NCBI GenBank assembly: GCA_963811895.1
Contig: CAWETE010000011.1
Span: forward strand, 28,487-92,486
DNA length: 64,000 nt
Direction of reading: 5' to 3'
Source: DASSUW01 sp963811895
Lineage (GTDB): Bacteria > Actinomycetota > Thermoleophilia > Solirubrobacterales > Solirubrobacteraceae
Positions 8,402 through 17,069 of this stretch are shown piece by piece (position 1 is the stretch's first letter; every line of letters begins with the position of its first letter). The notes below the pieces were generated by a model that did no database searches, was not told the DNA's origin, and saw only the letters and a list, made by a program, of their open reading frames with translations. Both the position numbers and the translations under genes were made by a program.

Positions 8402-9303
8402 CGAGCGAGACCGCTTCCGTGGCGATGGCGCGTGAGCGCAAGCGCGCGGGCATCCGGTGGCCGCGCGTCTGGCTGCACGCGTTCCTGATCGTCGCCGCGG
8501 TCCTGTGGCTGGCGCCGGTGCTCTGGGCGCTCTACACGTCGCTGCGGCCGTACTCGGAGACGGCGGAGAAGGGCTACGTGTCGCTGCCGGACACGATCAC
8601 GCTCGACAACTACACGAACGCGTGGACGCAGGGCGAGATCCCGCACTACTTCCTCAACTCGCTGCTCGTCACGCTGCCCGCGCTGGTCATCACGCTCTTC
8701 TTCGCCTCGTGCATCGGGTTCGTCGCGTCGCGGCTGAGCTTCCGCTTCAACGCGATCCTGCTGATCGTCTTCCTGGCCGCGAACCTGCTGCCGCCCCAGG
8801 TCGTGATCCCCCCGCTCTACCGCATGTACCTGGAGATCCCGCTCCCGACTTTCATGAGCGAGTCCGGGAAGATGTACGACTCGCTGTGGGGGCTGATCGC
8901 GATCAACGTCGCGTTCCAGACCGGCTTCTGTGCGTTCGTGCTCTCGAACTACATGAAGACGATCCCGCAGTCGCTCGGCGATGCGGCGCGGGTCGACGGC
9001 GCGGGCGTCCTGCGGCAGTTCTTCGGGATCATCATGCCGCTGTGCCGGCCCGCCCTGGCGGCGCTGGCGACGCTCCAGTTCACGTGGGTCTACAACGACT
9101 TCCTGTGGGCGGTCGCGCTCATCCAGTCGGGTGAGAAGCGGCCGATCACGTCGGCGCTGAACAACCTGCAGGGCGTCTTCTTCACCGACAACAACCTGAT
9201 CGCGGCCGGCGCCATGCTGGCAGCGCTGCCGACGCTGCTCGTCTTCGCGGTGCTCCAGCGCCACTTCATCAGCGGACTGACACTGGGGGCGAGCAAGGGA
9301 TGA
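8398..9303 (+). CDS. Sugar ABC transporter permease, MalG/UgpE type
   Basis: A 301-residue partner permease. It has an N-terminal membrane helix after about 20 basic residues, a periplasmic loop with LDNYTNAW, and an EAA-like motif (LGDAARVDGAGVLRQFF) near residue 200. The GTG start at 8398 overlaps the previous stop by 4 bp, and the stop overlaps the ATPase start (ATGA). It completes the transmembrane pore of the cluster's sugar importer. Confidence 0.9.
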   Translation: MTSETASVAMARERKRAGIRWPRVWLHAFLIVAAVLWLAPVLWALYTSLRPYSETAEKGYVSLPDTITLDNYTNAWTQGEIPHYFLNSLLVTLPALVITLFFASCIGFVASRLSFRFNAILLIVFLAANLLPPQVVIPPLYRMYLEIPLPTFMSESGKMYDSLWGLIAINVAFQTGFCAFVLSNYMKTIPQSLGDAARVDGAGVLRQFFGIIMPLCRPALAALATLQFTWVYNDFLWAVALIQSGEKRPITSALNNLQGVFFTDNNLIAAGAMLAALPTLLVFAVLQRHFISGLTLGASKG

Positions 9304-10484
9304 GCGGCATCCGCCTGGAGGACGTGACCAAGCGCTACCCGAACGGCGTCAAGGCGGTCGACGACGTGTCGCTGGACATCGCCGACGGCGAGTTCATGGT
9401 GCTGGTCGGGCCGTCCGGCTGCGGGAAGACGACGCTCCTGCGCTCGATCGCGGGGCTCGAGGACGTCACCGCCGGCTCGATCTGGATCGGCGACACCGAC
9501 GTGACGGAGAAGACCCCGCAGCAGCGGGACATCGCGATGGTGTTCCAGAACTACGCGCTCTACCCGCACATGAGCGTGGCCGACAACCTCGCCTACGGGC
9601 TGAAGCTGCGCAAGATGGACAAGGGCGAGCGCGATGCCAAGGTGCGAGACATCGCGGGCAAGCTGGGGCTCGAAGAATTGCTCGACCGCAAGCCCTCGGC
9701 GTTGAGCGGCGGCCAGCGGCAGCGGGTGGCCATGGGCCGGGCGATCGTGCGCGAGCCGAAGGCCTTCCTGATGGACGAGCCGCTCTCGAATCTCGACGCC
9801 AAGCTGCGCGTCTCGATGCGCGCGGAGCTCGCGCGGCTGCACGAGCGGCTCGGGGTCACGACCGTGTACGTCACGCATGACCAGGTCGAGGCGATGACGC
9901 TCGGCGAGCGCGTCGCGGTCATGCGCGACGGCCTGCTGCAGCAGGTCGACACGCCGCAGAACCTCTTCAACAAGCCGCGCAACCTGTTCGTGGCCGCCTT
10001 CATCGGCTCGCCGGCCATGAACCTCGTGGAGGCGAAGATCGACGGCGGACGCGTGCACTTCGCCGGGATCGACCTCCCGCTGCCGGGAGGGTCTCCCCTG
10101 GCGGGCGAGCAGCGGCGCGTGATCCTGGGCCTGCGGCCGAGCGACTTCGAGCACGCCGCCGGCGCCGACCCCGACTGGCCGCGCATCCGGATCAAGCCCG
10201 ACGTGATCGAGCAGCTCGGCTCCGAGACGCTGCTGATCTTCGGGATCGACGCGCCGCCGGTGATGGCCGACGCGGTGAAGGCCGCCTCCGAGGCCTACAG
10301 CGACGACGACGGCAAGCTGTTCGCCGGCGACGAGCGGGCGATGTTCACGGCCAGCGTCGACGGCAAGCGGCCGCTGCCCTCCGGCGAGGTGGAGCTGGCC
10401 GTCGACTTCACGGCGCTGCACTGCTTCGACCCGGAGACCGGCGACGCGCTGGCCGTCCGGCACTCGGCGCAGCCCGTCGCCTGA
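9300..10484 (+). CDS. Sugar ABC transporter ATPase, MsmK/UgpC type
   Basis: A 394-residue ATP-binding subunit with Walker A GPSGCGKTT (37-45), signature LSGGQ (135-139), Walker B FLMDEP (156-161) and a switch histidine in YVTHDQ. The C-terminal part has an OB-type regulatory domain as in MalK and MsmK. Such ATPases in Actinobacteria sometimes serve several sugar importers, but here the gene is coupled to its own permeases by ATGA and to the alpha-galactosidase by a TGATGG junction, so dedicated use is likely. Confidence 0.92.
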   Translation: MSGIRLEDVTKRYPNGVKAVDDVSLDIADGEFMVLVGPSGCGKTTLLRSIAGLEDVTAGSIWIGDTDVTEKTPQQRDIAMVFQNYALYPHMSVADNLAYGLKLRKMDKGERDAKVRDIAGKLGLEELLDRKPSALSGGQRQRVAMGRAIVREPKAFLMDEPLSNLDAKLRVSMRAELARLHERLGVTTVYVTHDQVEAMTLGERVAVMRDGLLQQVDTPQNLFNKPRNLFVAAFIGSPAMNLVEAKIDGGRVHFAGIDLPLPGGSPLAGEQRRVILGLRPSDFEHAAGADPDWPRIRIKPDVIEQLGSETLLIFGIDAPPVMADAVKAASEAYSDDDGKLFAGDERAMFTASVDGKRPLPSGEVELAVDFTALHCFDPETGDALAVRHSAQPVA

Positions 10485-12425
10485 TGGAGCACCTGTCGGC
10501 CGGCGGCGTCTCGGTCGTCATCGACGACCGCGGCCAGGTCATCCATTGGGGCGCCGCCCTCCCCGACGACCCTTCGACCCTCGCCGCGGCGTTGGAGCCA
10601 CCCCTCCCGCGAGCCTCCTTCGACGTCCCGGTCCCCCTCACCCTCACCCCATCCCGAGCCGAAGGCTGGCGAGGCCGCCCAGCACTCCAAGGGGGGTCTG
10701 ACCCCTCTGTAGTACCACAGTCGCGAACTGTAGTAGCACAGAGGGGTCAGACCCCCCTTGTTGTGCCGGAGTACGGGCTCGACGCGTCGGGGGTGCTTCG
10801 GCTGCGGCAGGTGTTGCGGAATGGCGGGGACGAGGCGATCAGGGTGGATGAGCTGGCGTGCATCCTCCCGGTGCCGAATGTGGCCGCGGAGGTGCTGGAT
10901 CTCACCGGGCGGTGGTGCCGGGAGCGGCATCCGCAGCGGCGGGCGTTCGACCAGGGGATCTGGCTGCGGCAGACGCGGCACGGGCGGACGGGGCATGACT
11001 CGCCGCTGCTGTTGGTCGCCGGCACGCAGGGGTTCGGGTTCCGGAGCGGCGAGGTGTGGGGCATCCACCTGGCCTGGAGCGGCGACGCGTCCTGGTGGGC
11101 CGAGCGGCTGCCCGACGGCTCGTCGGTCCTGGGCGCCGCGGAGCTCGGTGAGGTGGTGGTGGAGCCCGGCGAGGAGTACGCGACGCCGTGGGTCTACGCG
11201 GCGTGGTCGGACGAAGGGCTCGACGGGCTCAGCGCGCGACTGCACCGCTTCATCCGCTCGCGCGAGAGCCATCCGCGCCGGCCGCGGCCGGTCGTGCTCA
11301 ACACGTGGGAGGCCGTCTACTTCGACCACCGGCTCGACCGCCTGAAGGCGCTGGCCGACACGGCGGCCGGAGCTGGGCGTCGAGCGGTTCGTGCTCGACG
11401 ACGGCTGGTTCCGCCACCGCCGCGACGACACCGCCGGGCTCGGCGACTGGTACGTCGACGAGGACGTCTGGCCGGACGGGCTCCACCCGCTGATCGACCA
11501 CGTGCGCGGCCTGGGCATGGAGTTCGGCCTGTGGGTCGAGCCGGAGATGGTCAACCCGGACTCGGACCTCGCCCGCGCGCACCCCGACTGGGTCCTCGCC
11601 GGCCCGCCGTGGCGCAACCAGCAGGGGCTCGACATCACGATCGCCGAGGCCTACGCGTACATCCTCGAGCGGCTCGACGCGCTGCTCACCGAGTACGACA
11701 TCGCCTACCTCAAGTGGGACCACAACCGCGACCTCGTGACGCCCACGCACGAGCAGACGCTGGCCGTCTACCGACTGCTCGACGAGCTGCGCGAGCGCCA
11801 CCCGGGCGTCGAGATCGAGAGCTGCTCGTCCGGCGGCGCGCGCGTCGACCTCGGGATCCTGGCGCGCACCGACCGCGTGTGGGCGAGCGACACCAACGAC
11901 GCGCTCGAGCGCCAGAACATCCAGCGCTGGACCCAGCTGCTGCTGCCGCCCGAGCTGGTCGGCTCGCACGTCGGGCCGCCCAAGGCGCACACCACCGGCC
12001 GCACGCACGACCTCTCGTTCCGGGCCGCCACCGCGCTGTTCGGCCACTTCGGGATCGAGTGGGACATCGCCTCGGCCTCCGACGAGGAGCGCGCCGAGCT
12101 GGCCGAGTGGATCGAGCGCTACAAGCGATGGCGGGGGCTCCTGCACAGCGGCGAGGTCGTCAGGGCCGACCTGCCCGATCCCGCCTTCGCGCTGCACGGC
12201 GTGGTCGCCGCCGACAGGTCCGAGGCGCTGTTCTGCTTCGTGGCGCTCGCCACCTCGGCGAGCGAGCGTCCCGGCGCCGTGCGGCTGCCGGGGCTCGACC
12301 CCGAGCGCACCTACAGCGTCAACGGGCTCACGCTGACCGGCCGCGCGCTGGCCACCGCCGGCCTGCAGATGCCGCTGCTGGCGCCCGAGCAGGCGGTGCT
12401 CATAGAAGCTTCCCCGGGTTCATGA
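10484..12425 (+). CDS. GH36 alpha-galactosidase, interrupted by one frame break
   Basis: A GH36-type alpha-galactosidase of about 645 residues, split by a single extra base. The first frame runs from the ATG at 10484 to about 11369; the second continues from there to 12425. Removing one G from the GG at 11369-11370 restores AAELGVERFVLDDGWF. The nucleophile aspartate is in YLKWDHN (codon at 11718) and the acid/base aspartate in SDTND (codon at 11889). A 71-bp palindrome lies inside the N-terminal beta-sandwich region and is read through in frame. The break may be a sequencing error or a real mutation. The gene is coupled to the transporter ATPase and its end overlaps the convergent oxidase gene. 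Confidence 0.78.
10689..10759. repeat. 71-bp palindromic element inside the alpha-galactosidase gene
   Basis: Two 33-base arms match at 30 positions and flank the 5-base loop CGCGA at 10722-10726. The outer part of the left arm reads AAGGGGGGTCTGACCCCTCT and its reverse complement closes the element; each arm contains its own GGGGTCTGACCCC or GGGGTCAGACCCC palindrome. It resembles small repeated palindromes of the REP or Rickettsia RPE kind rather than coding sequence. The reading frame stays open across it and gains about 24 residues of low similarity to the enzyme family. Confidence 0.8.
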
Positions 12426-13939
12426 TCCCCGCCGGGTCGCAGCGGTCCTTCAAGCCCCGCAGCACGCCCAGTCCGATCTCCCCCACCTCGGCGCCCATCC
12501 ACGGCGCGTGATCGCGCCCCACCGCGTGGTGGTGCGTGATCGTCCCGCCGGCGGCCGCGATCGCGTCGGTGGCCGCCGCCTTCAACGCGCGCCACTGAGC
12601 CGCCGGATCGTCGCTCCGGCGGCCGAGCACGGTGAAGTAGAGCGACGCGCCCGTGGGATAGAGGTGCGAGACATGGCAGCCCACCAGCAGTCCGGGCAGC
12701 GCCGCCCGCACCGACGTCTCGCAGCGCCGCCAGGTTCGACCACGAGGTCGCGGTCTCCAGCGTCTCCACCATCACGCCGCGGTCGAGCAGGTCGTCGCGC
12801 AGGTGCGGCCCGTCGAAGCGCGCGTGCGCCCAGCGCTCGCCCGGCTTCCGCGTCGCGTAGCGGGCCCCCGCCCCGCGCAGGATCCGTCCGACCTCGCGAC
12901 CGTGCGAGGAGAGGATCAGCAGGCAGCGCTCGCCCGCCACGCGGCGCACCACCGTCCCAGCGCCGGCCAGCGCGAGCGCGGTGCGCGTCTCCTCCTCGTC
13001 GGACAGCCGCGCCACCGCCGGCGCGAACCCGGACTGCTCGAGTTGCCGCAACGCGTCGCAGCCGGCCTCGAAGTCCGGCAGGAGCCATCCCTCGTAGCGC
13101 TCCTCCACCACACGGTGCACGCGCAGCGTGGCGGCGGTGATGACGCCCAGCACGCCTTCGCTGCCGGCCACGAGCTGCCGCAGCTCGGGCCCCGCGGCGC
13201 TCGCCGGCGCGTCGCGGGTGGCCAGCTCGCCGAGCGGGGTCGCGACCCGCACCGCGATCAGGTTCTCGTCGATCCGCCCGTATCCGGTCGAGGCCTGGCC
13301 GGCCGAGCGCGTGGCCACGCAGCCGCCGACCGTCGCCCACTCGTAGCTCTGCGGCACGTGGCCGAGCGTGAGCCCGTGGGCGGCGAGCGCGCGGTCCGCC
13401 TCGGGGAGCCGCAGACCGGGCGCGAACGTCGCGGTCAGCGAGCGCTCGTCGACGGCGAGCAGGGAGTCCATCCGGCCGAGGTCGAGGGAGACCACCGTGC
13501 CGAACGGACCGCGCAGCGGCTCGAGGCCGCCGACCACGCTGGTGCCGCCGCCGAACGGGACGACGGCCACGCCCGCCTCGTTGCACGCCTGCAGCACGGC
13601 GAGCACCTGGTCGTGGTCCGCCGGCGCCACGACGGCGTCGGGCGCGTCCTCGCAGGCCCCCGCCCGCTGGGCGAGCAGATCGAGGTAGGACTTGCCGCGG
13701 CAGCGCAGCACGCGCGCCTCGCGGTCGGTCCGGACGTCCCCGGTGATCTCCTCCAGACGGCGGCGGAGCGCGGGGTCGAGCGCCGGCTCGCGGAGCCGCA
13801 CGTCCTCGAGCGCGACCGGCCGGTCGACGATCTCGCCGGACACGCCGAGCTCGTCGCGCAGGAACTCGCCGGCATGCTCGGGCAACGAGGGTCCGGCCCC
13901 CGGCTCGCCCCAGCCCCAGAACACCTGCTCGCGCCTCAC
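12400..13939 (-). CDS. FAD-linked oxidase, alkyl-DHAP synthase-like, one frame break
   Basis: A flavoprotein of the FAD_binding_4 / alkyldihydroxyacetonephosphate-synthase family, about 512 residues once repaired. Visible parts are the N-terminal VFWGWGEPG, the FAD-binding PFGGGTSVVGG segment, SAGQASTGYGRIDE, and the C-terminal GGTITHHHAVGRDHAP with the histidine cluster of the family, then PAGIMNPGKL. The frame is lost at about 12710-12716, where one extra base separates ETATSWSNLAALRDV from RAALPGLLVG. The GTG start overlaps the SRPBCC stop as GTGA. The family makes ether lipids or oxidises hydroxyacids; the substrate here is unknown. Confidence 0.72.
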
Positions 13940-14367
13940 GAGGCCGCCCTCGACAGCCCGTCGAGCGCGCCGTCGAGCTCCTTGCGCGCCGCGCGCCGCA
14001 GCATGAACGAGCCGAAGCGCGCCATCCGGCGGCCGCGCTGGCGCAGCTCGATCGTCACCCTCGCGCCCTCCCCCGCCGGCTCCACGCGCACCTCCACCCG
14101 GCGGTGGTGCAGCACCTTCTCGAACGGCGTCCCGTCCAGCTCCTGCGCCCACGCCCGCCGCTGCCCCGCCTCGCTGGCCTCCAGGCGCCAGTCGGCGCGC
14201 AGCGCGCGGCCGCGCTCGGACCGCAGCACCGTGGTCCAGCCGTCGTCGCTGACCGACTTCACGCGCTCGACGCGCGGCCACCAGCGCGCCAGCGACCGCG
14301 GGTCGGCCACCACGCGCCACACCGCCTCGGGGGCCGCGGCCAGCGTTCGGGATCGCCGGACGATCAC
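13936..14367 (-). CDS. SRPBCC (START-like) domain protein
   Basis: A 143-residue protein with the polyketide cyclase/dehydrase pattern: a first strand after MIVRRSRTLAAAPEAVW, a WWPRVERV helix-strand junction, and a long C-terminal helix. This fold binds a hydrophobic ligand in a deep cavity. It lies between apt and the FAD-linked oxidase and overlaps both by 4 bp, so it may supply or protect a lipid substrate for the oxidase. No specific ligand can be named. Confidence 0.7.
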   Translation of the reverse strand: MIVRRSRTLAAAPEAVWRVVADPRSLARWWPRVERVKSVSDDGWTTVLRSERGRALRADWRLEASEAGQRRAWAQELDGTPFEKVLHHRRVEVRVEPAGEGARVTIELRQRGRRMARFGSFMLRRAARKELDGALDGLSRAAS

Positions 14368-14885
14368 TCGTCGTAGCTGAGCAGAGCGTGCACGTCGTAG
14401 CCGGCGAGCCGCTCGCGCCCTCGCAAGAAGGCCAGCTCGACGAGGAAGGCGCAGCCCGCGATCTTCGCGCCGGTGCCCTCGATCAGCTCGGCGAGCGCCT
14501 GGGCCGTGCCGCCGGTGGCGAGCAGGTCGTCGTGCAGGAGCACGCGCGCGCCGTGGGCGAGCGCGTCCGAGTGCATCTCCAGCGCGTCGACGCCGTACTC
14601 GAGGATGTACTCCGCCGCGATCGTGTCGTGCGGCAGCTTGCCGGGCTTGCGGGCGGGCACGAAGCCGGCGCCGAGCTCGCGGGCGATCGCGGCGCCGAGG
14701 ATGAACCCGCGCGCCTCGGCGGCCACCACGAAGTCGACCTCGAGCGGTCGCGCCCAGTCGGCGAGCTGGCCGATGGCGCTCGACAGCGCGTCGGCATCGA
14801 GCAGCAGCGGCGTGATGTCCTTGAACAGGATCCCGGGCTTGGGGAAGTCCGGGATGTCGCGGATGTGGGCGCCCAGGTCGGTCAC
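14364..14885 (-). CDS. apt: Adenine phosphoribosyltransferase
   Basis: A 173-residue type I phosphoribosyltransferase that converts adenine and PRPP to AMP. The PRPP-binding loop is VLLHDDLLATGGTA near residues 115-128 and the family start IRDIPDFPKPGILFKDITPL is complete. One acidic flank is HDD instead of the more usual VDD. The length is normal. GTG start and GTGA overlaps on both sides place it in a chain with the ftsR-like gene upstream. Confidence 0.92.
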   Translation of the reverse strand: MTDLGAHIRDIPDFPKPGILFKDITPLLLDADALSSAIGQLADWARPLEVDFVVAAEARGFILGAAIARELGAGFVPARKPGKLPHDTIAAEYILEYGVDALEMHSDALAHGARVLLHDDLLATGGTAQALAELIEGTGAKIAGCAFLVELAFLRGRERLAGYDVHALLSYDE

Positions 14886-15661
14886 TTGGCGATCCGCCGC
14901 AGGTCGCGCACCAGCAGCAGGTGCTTGAGGTGCGAGGCGACGGCGGCCAGGTTCTCGAGCGCCTCGATCGCCTCCTTGCGGCGCTCGGGGTTCCGTGAGC
15001 GCAGGGCCGGCGCGAGGATCTGCTGCAGCAGCGCGGACTCGCGGTCGGCCGACGACTTGAACACGCGCAGGTTGCGCCCGCCGACCCCGTAACGCGACAG
15101 CTCGGTGACGGCGCGGACGATCTCGCGCTCGGTCTCGTCGTAGTAGCGCGTGCCGCCGCGCACCTCGCCCTGGACGATCCCGAAGTCCTCGAGCTCCCTG
15201 ACCAGCGCGGGGTCGGCGCCCGTCTCCTCGACCACGTCGTCGAGCGAGTACAGCGCCCCGTGCTCGCGGATCGAGAAGCTGAGGCGGCGCAGCGCGGCGC
15301 CGGGGCGCGCGACCTCGGGCGCGGGCGTCGCCGCCGCGGCGGCGGGCGTGTCGGTCTCCGTGCGGCCGGCGGCGAGCTCCTGGCGGATGACGCGCAGGGG
15401 CAGGAACTCGTCGCGCTGCAGGCGCAGGATCGTGCGCAGGCGCGAGACGTCGTTCTGCGCGTAGAGCCGGTAGCCGCCGGGGGTGCGCCGCGGCGTCAGC
15501 AGCTTCTGGTCCTCCAGGTAGCGGATCTTGGAGATCGAGATGTCCGGGAACTCCTGCGAGAGCGCCTTGCAGACCGCGCCGATGGTCAGCGACTTGCGCG
15601 GGGCCTCGTCGTCCGCGGGGGCAGGAAGCGGCACATCCTCGGTGAGCGGCTCGTCCGTCAC
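14882..15661 (-). CDS. MerR-family regulator, FtsR-like
   Basis: A 259-residue regulator with an N-terminal MerR winged helix (SISKIRYLEDQKLL, TPGGYRLYAQNDVSRLR) and a second, longer C-terminal region with another helix pattern including GGTRYYDETEREIV. This two-part layout and its position immediately after a GarA-like FHA gene match mycobacterial Rv1828 and corynebacterial FtsR, which influences ftsZ expression. It has none of the cysteine or ligand-domain features of metal- or drug-sensing MerR proteins. The assignment rests on synteny and architecture. Confidence 0.78.
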   Translation of the reverse strand: MTDEPLTEDVPLPAPADDEAPRKSLTIGAVCKALSQEFPDISISKIRYLEDQKLLTPRRTPGGYRLYAQNDVSRLRTILRLQRDEFLPLRVIRQELAAGRTETDTPAAAAATPAPEVARPGAALRRLSFSIREHGALYSLDDVVEETGADPALVRELEDFGIVQGEVRGGTRYYDETEREIVRAVTELSRYGVGGRNLRVFKSSADRESALLQQILAPALRSRNPERRKEAIEALENLAAVASHLKHLLLVRDLRRIAK

Positions 15662-16128
15662 CGGGCCAGGTACGTCAGCTTGTACTTGCCGATCTGGAGC
15701 TCGTCGCCGTCCTCGAGCTTGTGCGAATCGATCCGGCGGCGGTTGACGTACGTGCCGTTGAGCGAGCCGGAGTCGTCGAGGTACCAGGCGCCGGAGCGGC
15801 GCACCAGCACCGCGTGGTCGCGCGAGACGGTGACGTCGTCGAGGAAGATCTCGGCGTCGGGCGAGCGGCCGATCGTCATGCGCTCGCCGTGCAGCGGGAA
15901 CGACTGGCCGACGCGGCCGCCACCGGAGCGGATGACCAGGGCGCCGCTCTCGGCCGCGACGTCGCCGACGTCGACCGGCCGCAGCTCGCCGGTCTGCTCG
16001 TCGATCACGTACGTCGCGGTCGTCACGTCGTCACGCGGCTCGCGGGTTCCCACGAAGGCGCCGCATTTCTGGCAGTAGTTCGCCCCGTCGGTGAGGACGA
16101 ACCCGCACTCTGGGCAGTGGCGCGCCAC
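15658..16128 (-). CDS. Zinc-ribbon and FHA-domain protein, GarA/OdhI-like
   Basis: A 156-residue protein. Residues 5-22 form a zinc ribbon (C5-P-E-C8 and C19-Q-K-C22). The C-terminal half is an FHA phosphothreonine-binding domain: GRSPDAEIFLDDVTVSRDHA, then SGSLNGTYVNRRRI. In Mycobacterium and Corynebacterium the related GarA/OdhI proteins are phosphorylated near the N-terminus by Ser/Thr kinases and then release 2-oxoglutarate enzymes. A threonine pair in VTTATYV between the ribbon and FHA could be the phosphosite. The added zinc ribbon differs from GarA. It is coupled to the downstream FtsR-like gene by GTGA. Confidence 0.8.
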   Translation of the reverse strand: MARHCPECGFVLTDGANYCQKCGAFVGTREPRDDVTTATYVIDEQTGELRPVDVGDVAAESGALVIRSGGGRVGQSFPLHGERMTIGRSPDAEIFLDDVTVSRDHAVLVRRSGAWYLDDSGSLNGTYVNRRRIDSHKLEDGDELQIGKYKLTYLAR

Positions 16129-16143
16129 CGCGCCGGTCCCTGG

Positions 16144-16413
16144 CTAGATCTCGTCGACCCCGCCGGAGGCGCGGCCGGCGAGGATGTCGGTCAGCCGCTG
16201 GACGTCGGCGCCGGAGATGACGTCCTCGCCACCCTCGTGCTTCTTGCGTAGGCGGTTGACCAGCTCGGCACGCAGGATGTCGATCTTGCCGTGAAGGATC
16301 CGGCGCCTGTAGGACACCTCCTGCTCCTCGTCCGTGAGCTGCTGGATGAGGTCCTTGAGCTCCTGGTCGGAGAGGGAGCCTAGATCGGGGAAAGTGTCCA
16401 TGCGGGCGAGCAT
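16144..16413 (-). CDS. RsiG-like c-di-GMP-binding anti-sigma protein
   Basis: A small, fully helical protein of about 89 residues. It carries the pattern E30-x3-S34-x2-R37-x3-H41-x3-D45 followed by ILRAELVNRLRKK. This matches the c-di-GMP-binding motif E(X)3S(X)2R(X)3Q(X)3D of RsiG, the anti-sigma factor that sequesters WhiG with c-di-GMP in Streptomyces and Rubrobacter, except that the Gln is His here. Only one motif copy is present, as expected for a homodimer. The start is uncertain: ATG at 16413 with AGG upstream is preferred; 16401 (ATG) and 16425 (TTG) are possible. No whiG is in the window. It lies between pgsA and the FHA gene. Confidence 0.75.
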   Translation of the reverse strand: MLARMDTFPDLGSLSDQELKDLIQQLTDEEQEVSYRRRILHGKIDILRAELVNRLRKKHEGGEDVISGADVQRLTDILAGRASGGVDEI

Positions 16414-16421
16414 AGCAATCG

Positions 16422-17069
16422 TCAACCTGAACTTGAGGGTCGTGACGCGAGCCCGTCGCGGACGTACTGGACGGTGGACCCGAGGACGAGCGCGAGGCCG
16501 ACGTAGAGGCAGATCTCACCGACCGTCTCGAGGCCCGCCATGGCAAAGAACAGCGCGCTCAGGACGGGCCAGACGCCGAGCCGGCCGAGCCAGTTGACCT
16601 TGATGTCCGCCCCGTGACGCAGGCCCCAGCGGACCAGGCCGAGCATGAAGAGCTCGCGCGCCGCGAGCAGCGCCAGGCCCCAGCGCGGGAGCAGCTCGAA
16701 GTGCCAGCAGACGACGACGCCGGAGATCACGAGCAGCCGGTCCACGAGCGGGTCCAACAGCGCGCCGAGGCGCGAGTACTGGCCGGTCAGGCGGGCCGCG
16801 ATGCCGTCGAAGTAGTCGCTCCAGCCGACGATGCCGAAGATCAGCGTCGCCCGCCAGTCCTGCCCGTCGCCGGAGGAGAACGCGATCATGAGGAAGACCG
16901 GGATCAGCGCCAGGCGGACGTAGCCGATCGCGTTCGGGATCGTCCACGGGCGCAGCGGCTGGCCCTTGAGCGTCTGCGGGGGCGGCGGGCCGGAGCGGTC
17001 GAGGCCGGAGAGCCGGCGGAAGGTGAGACGGGCCTTCTCGGCCGCGTCGGCTACGGGACGGTCCGCCAA
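16422..17069 (-). CDS. pgsA: CDP-alcohol phosphatidyltransferase, PgsA type
   Basis: A membrane enzyme of about 215 residues that joins CDP-diacylglycerol to glycerol 3-phosphate or another alcohol. The signature D-x2-DG-x2-AR-x8-G-x3-D-x3-D is complete in DYFDGIAARL and GALLDPLVD, and several hydrophobic helices follow. No ATG or GTG lies near the expected start; the TTG at 17069, overlapping the end of proS, is the best candidate. In Mycobacterium a pgsA gene also lies near garA and the MerR gene, which supports this neighbourhood as conserved. The product could be phosphatidylglycerol phosphate or another phospholipid. Confidence 0.78.
   Translation of the reverse strand: MADRPVADAAEKARLTFRRLSGLDRSGPPPPQTLKGQPLRPWTIPNAIGYVRLALIPVFLMIAFSSGDGQDWRATLIFGIVGWSDYFDGIAARLTGQYSRLGALLDPLVDRLLVISGVVVCWHFELLPRWGLALLAARELFMLGLVRWGLRHGADIKVNWLGRLGVWPVLSALFFAMAGLETVGEICLYVGLALVLGSTVQYVRDGLASRPSSSG

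Noticed and set aside
102..10484. Sulfoquinovose (sulfoglycolysis) cluster based on the YihT-like aldolase.
   Set aside because: The cluster holds galactosidases and GalT, and no sulfoquinovosidase, isomerase or sulfolactaldehyde reductase is seen.
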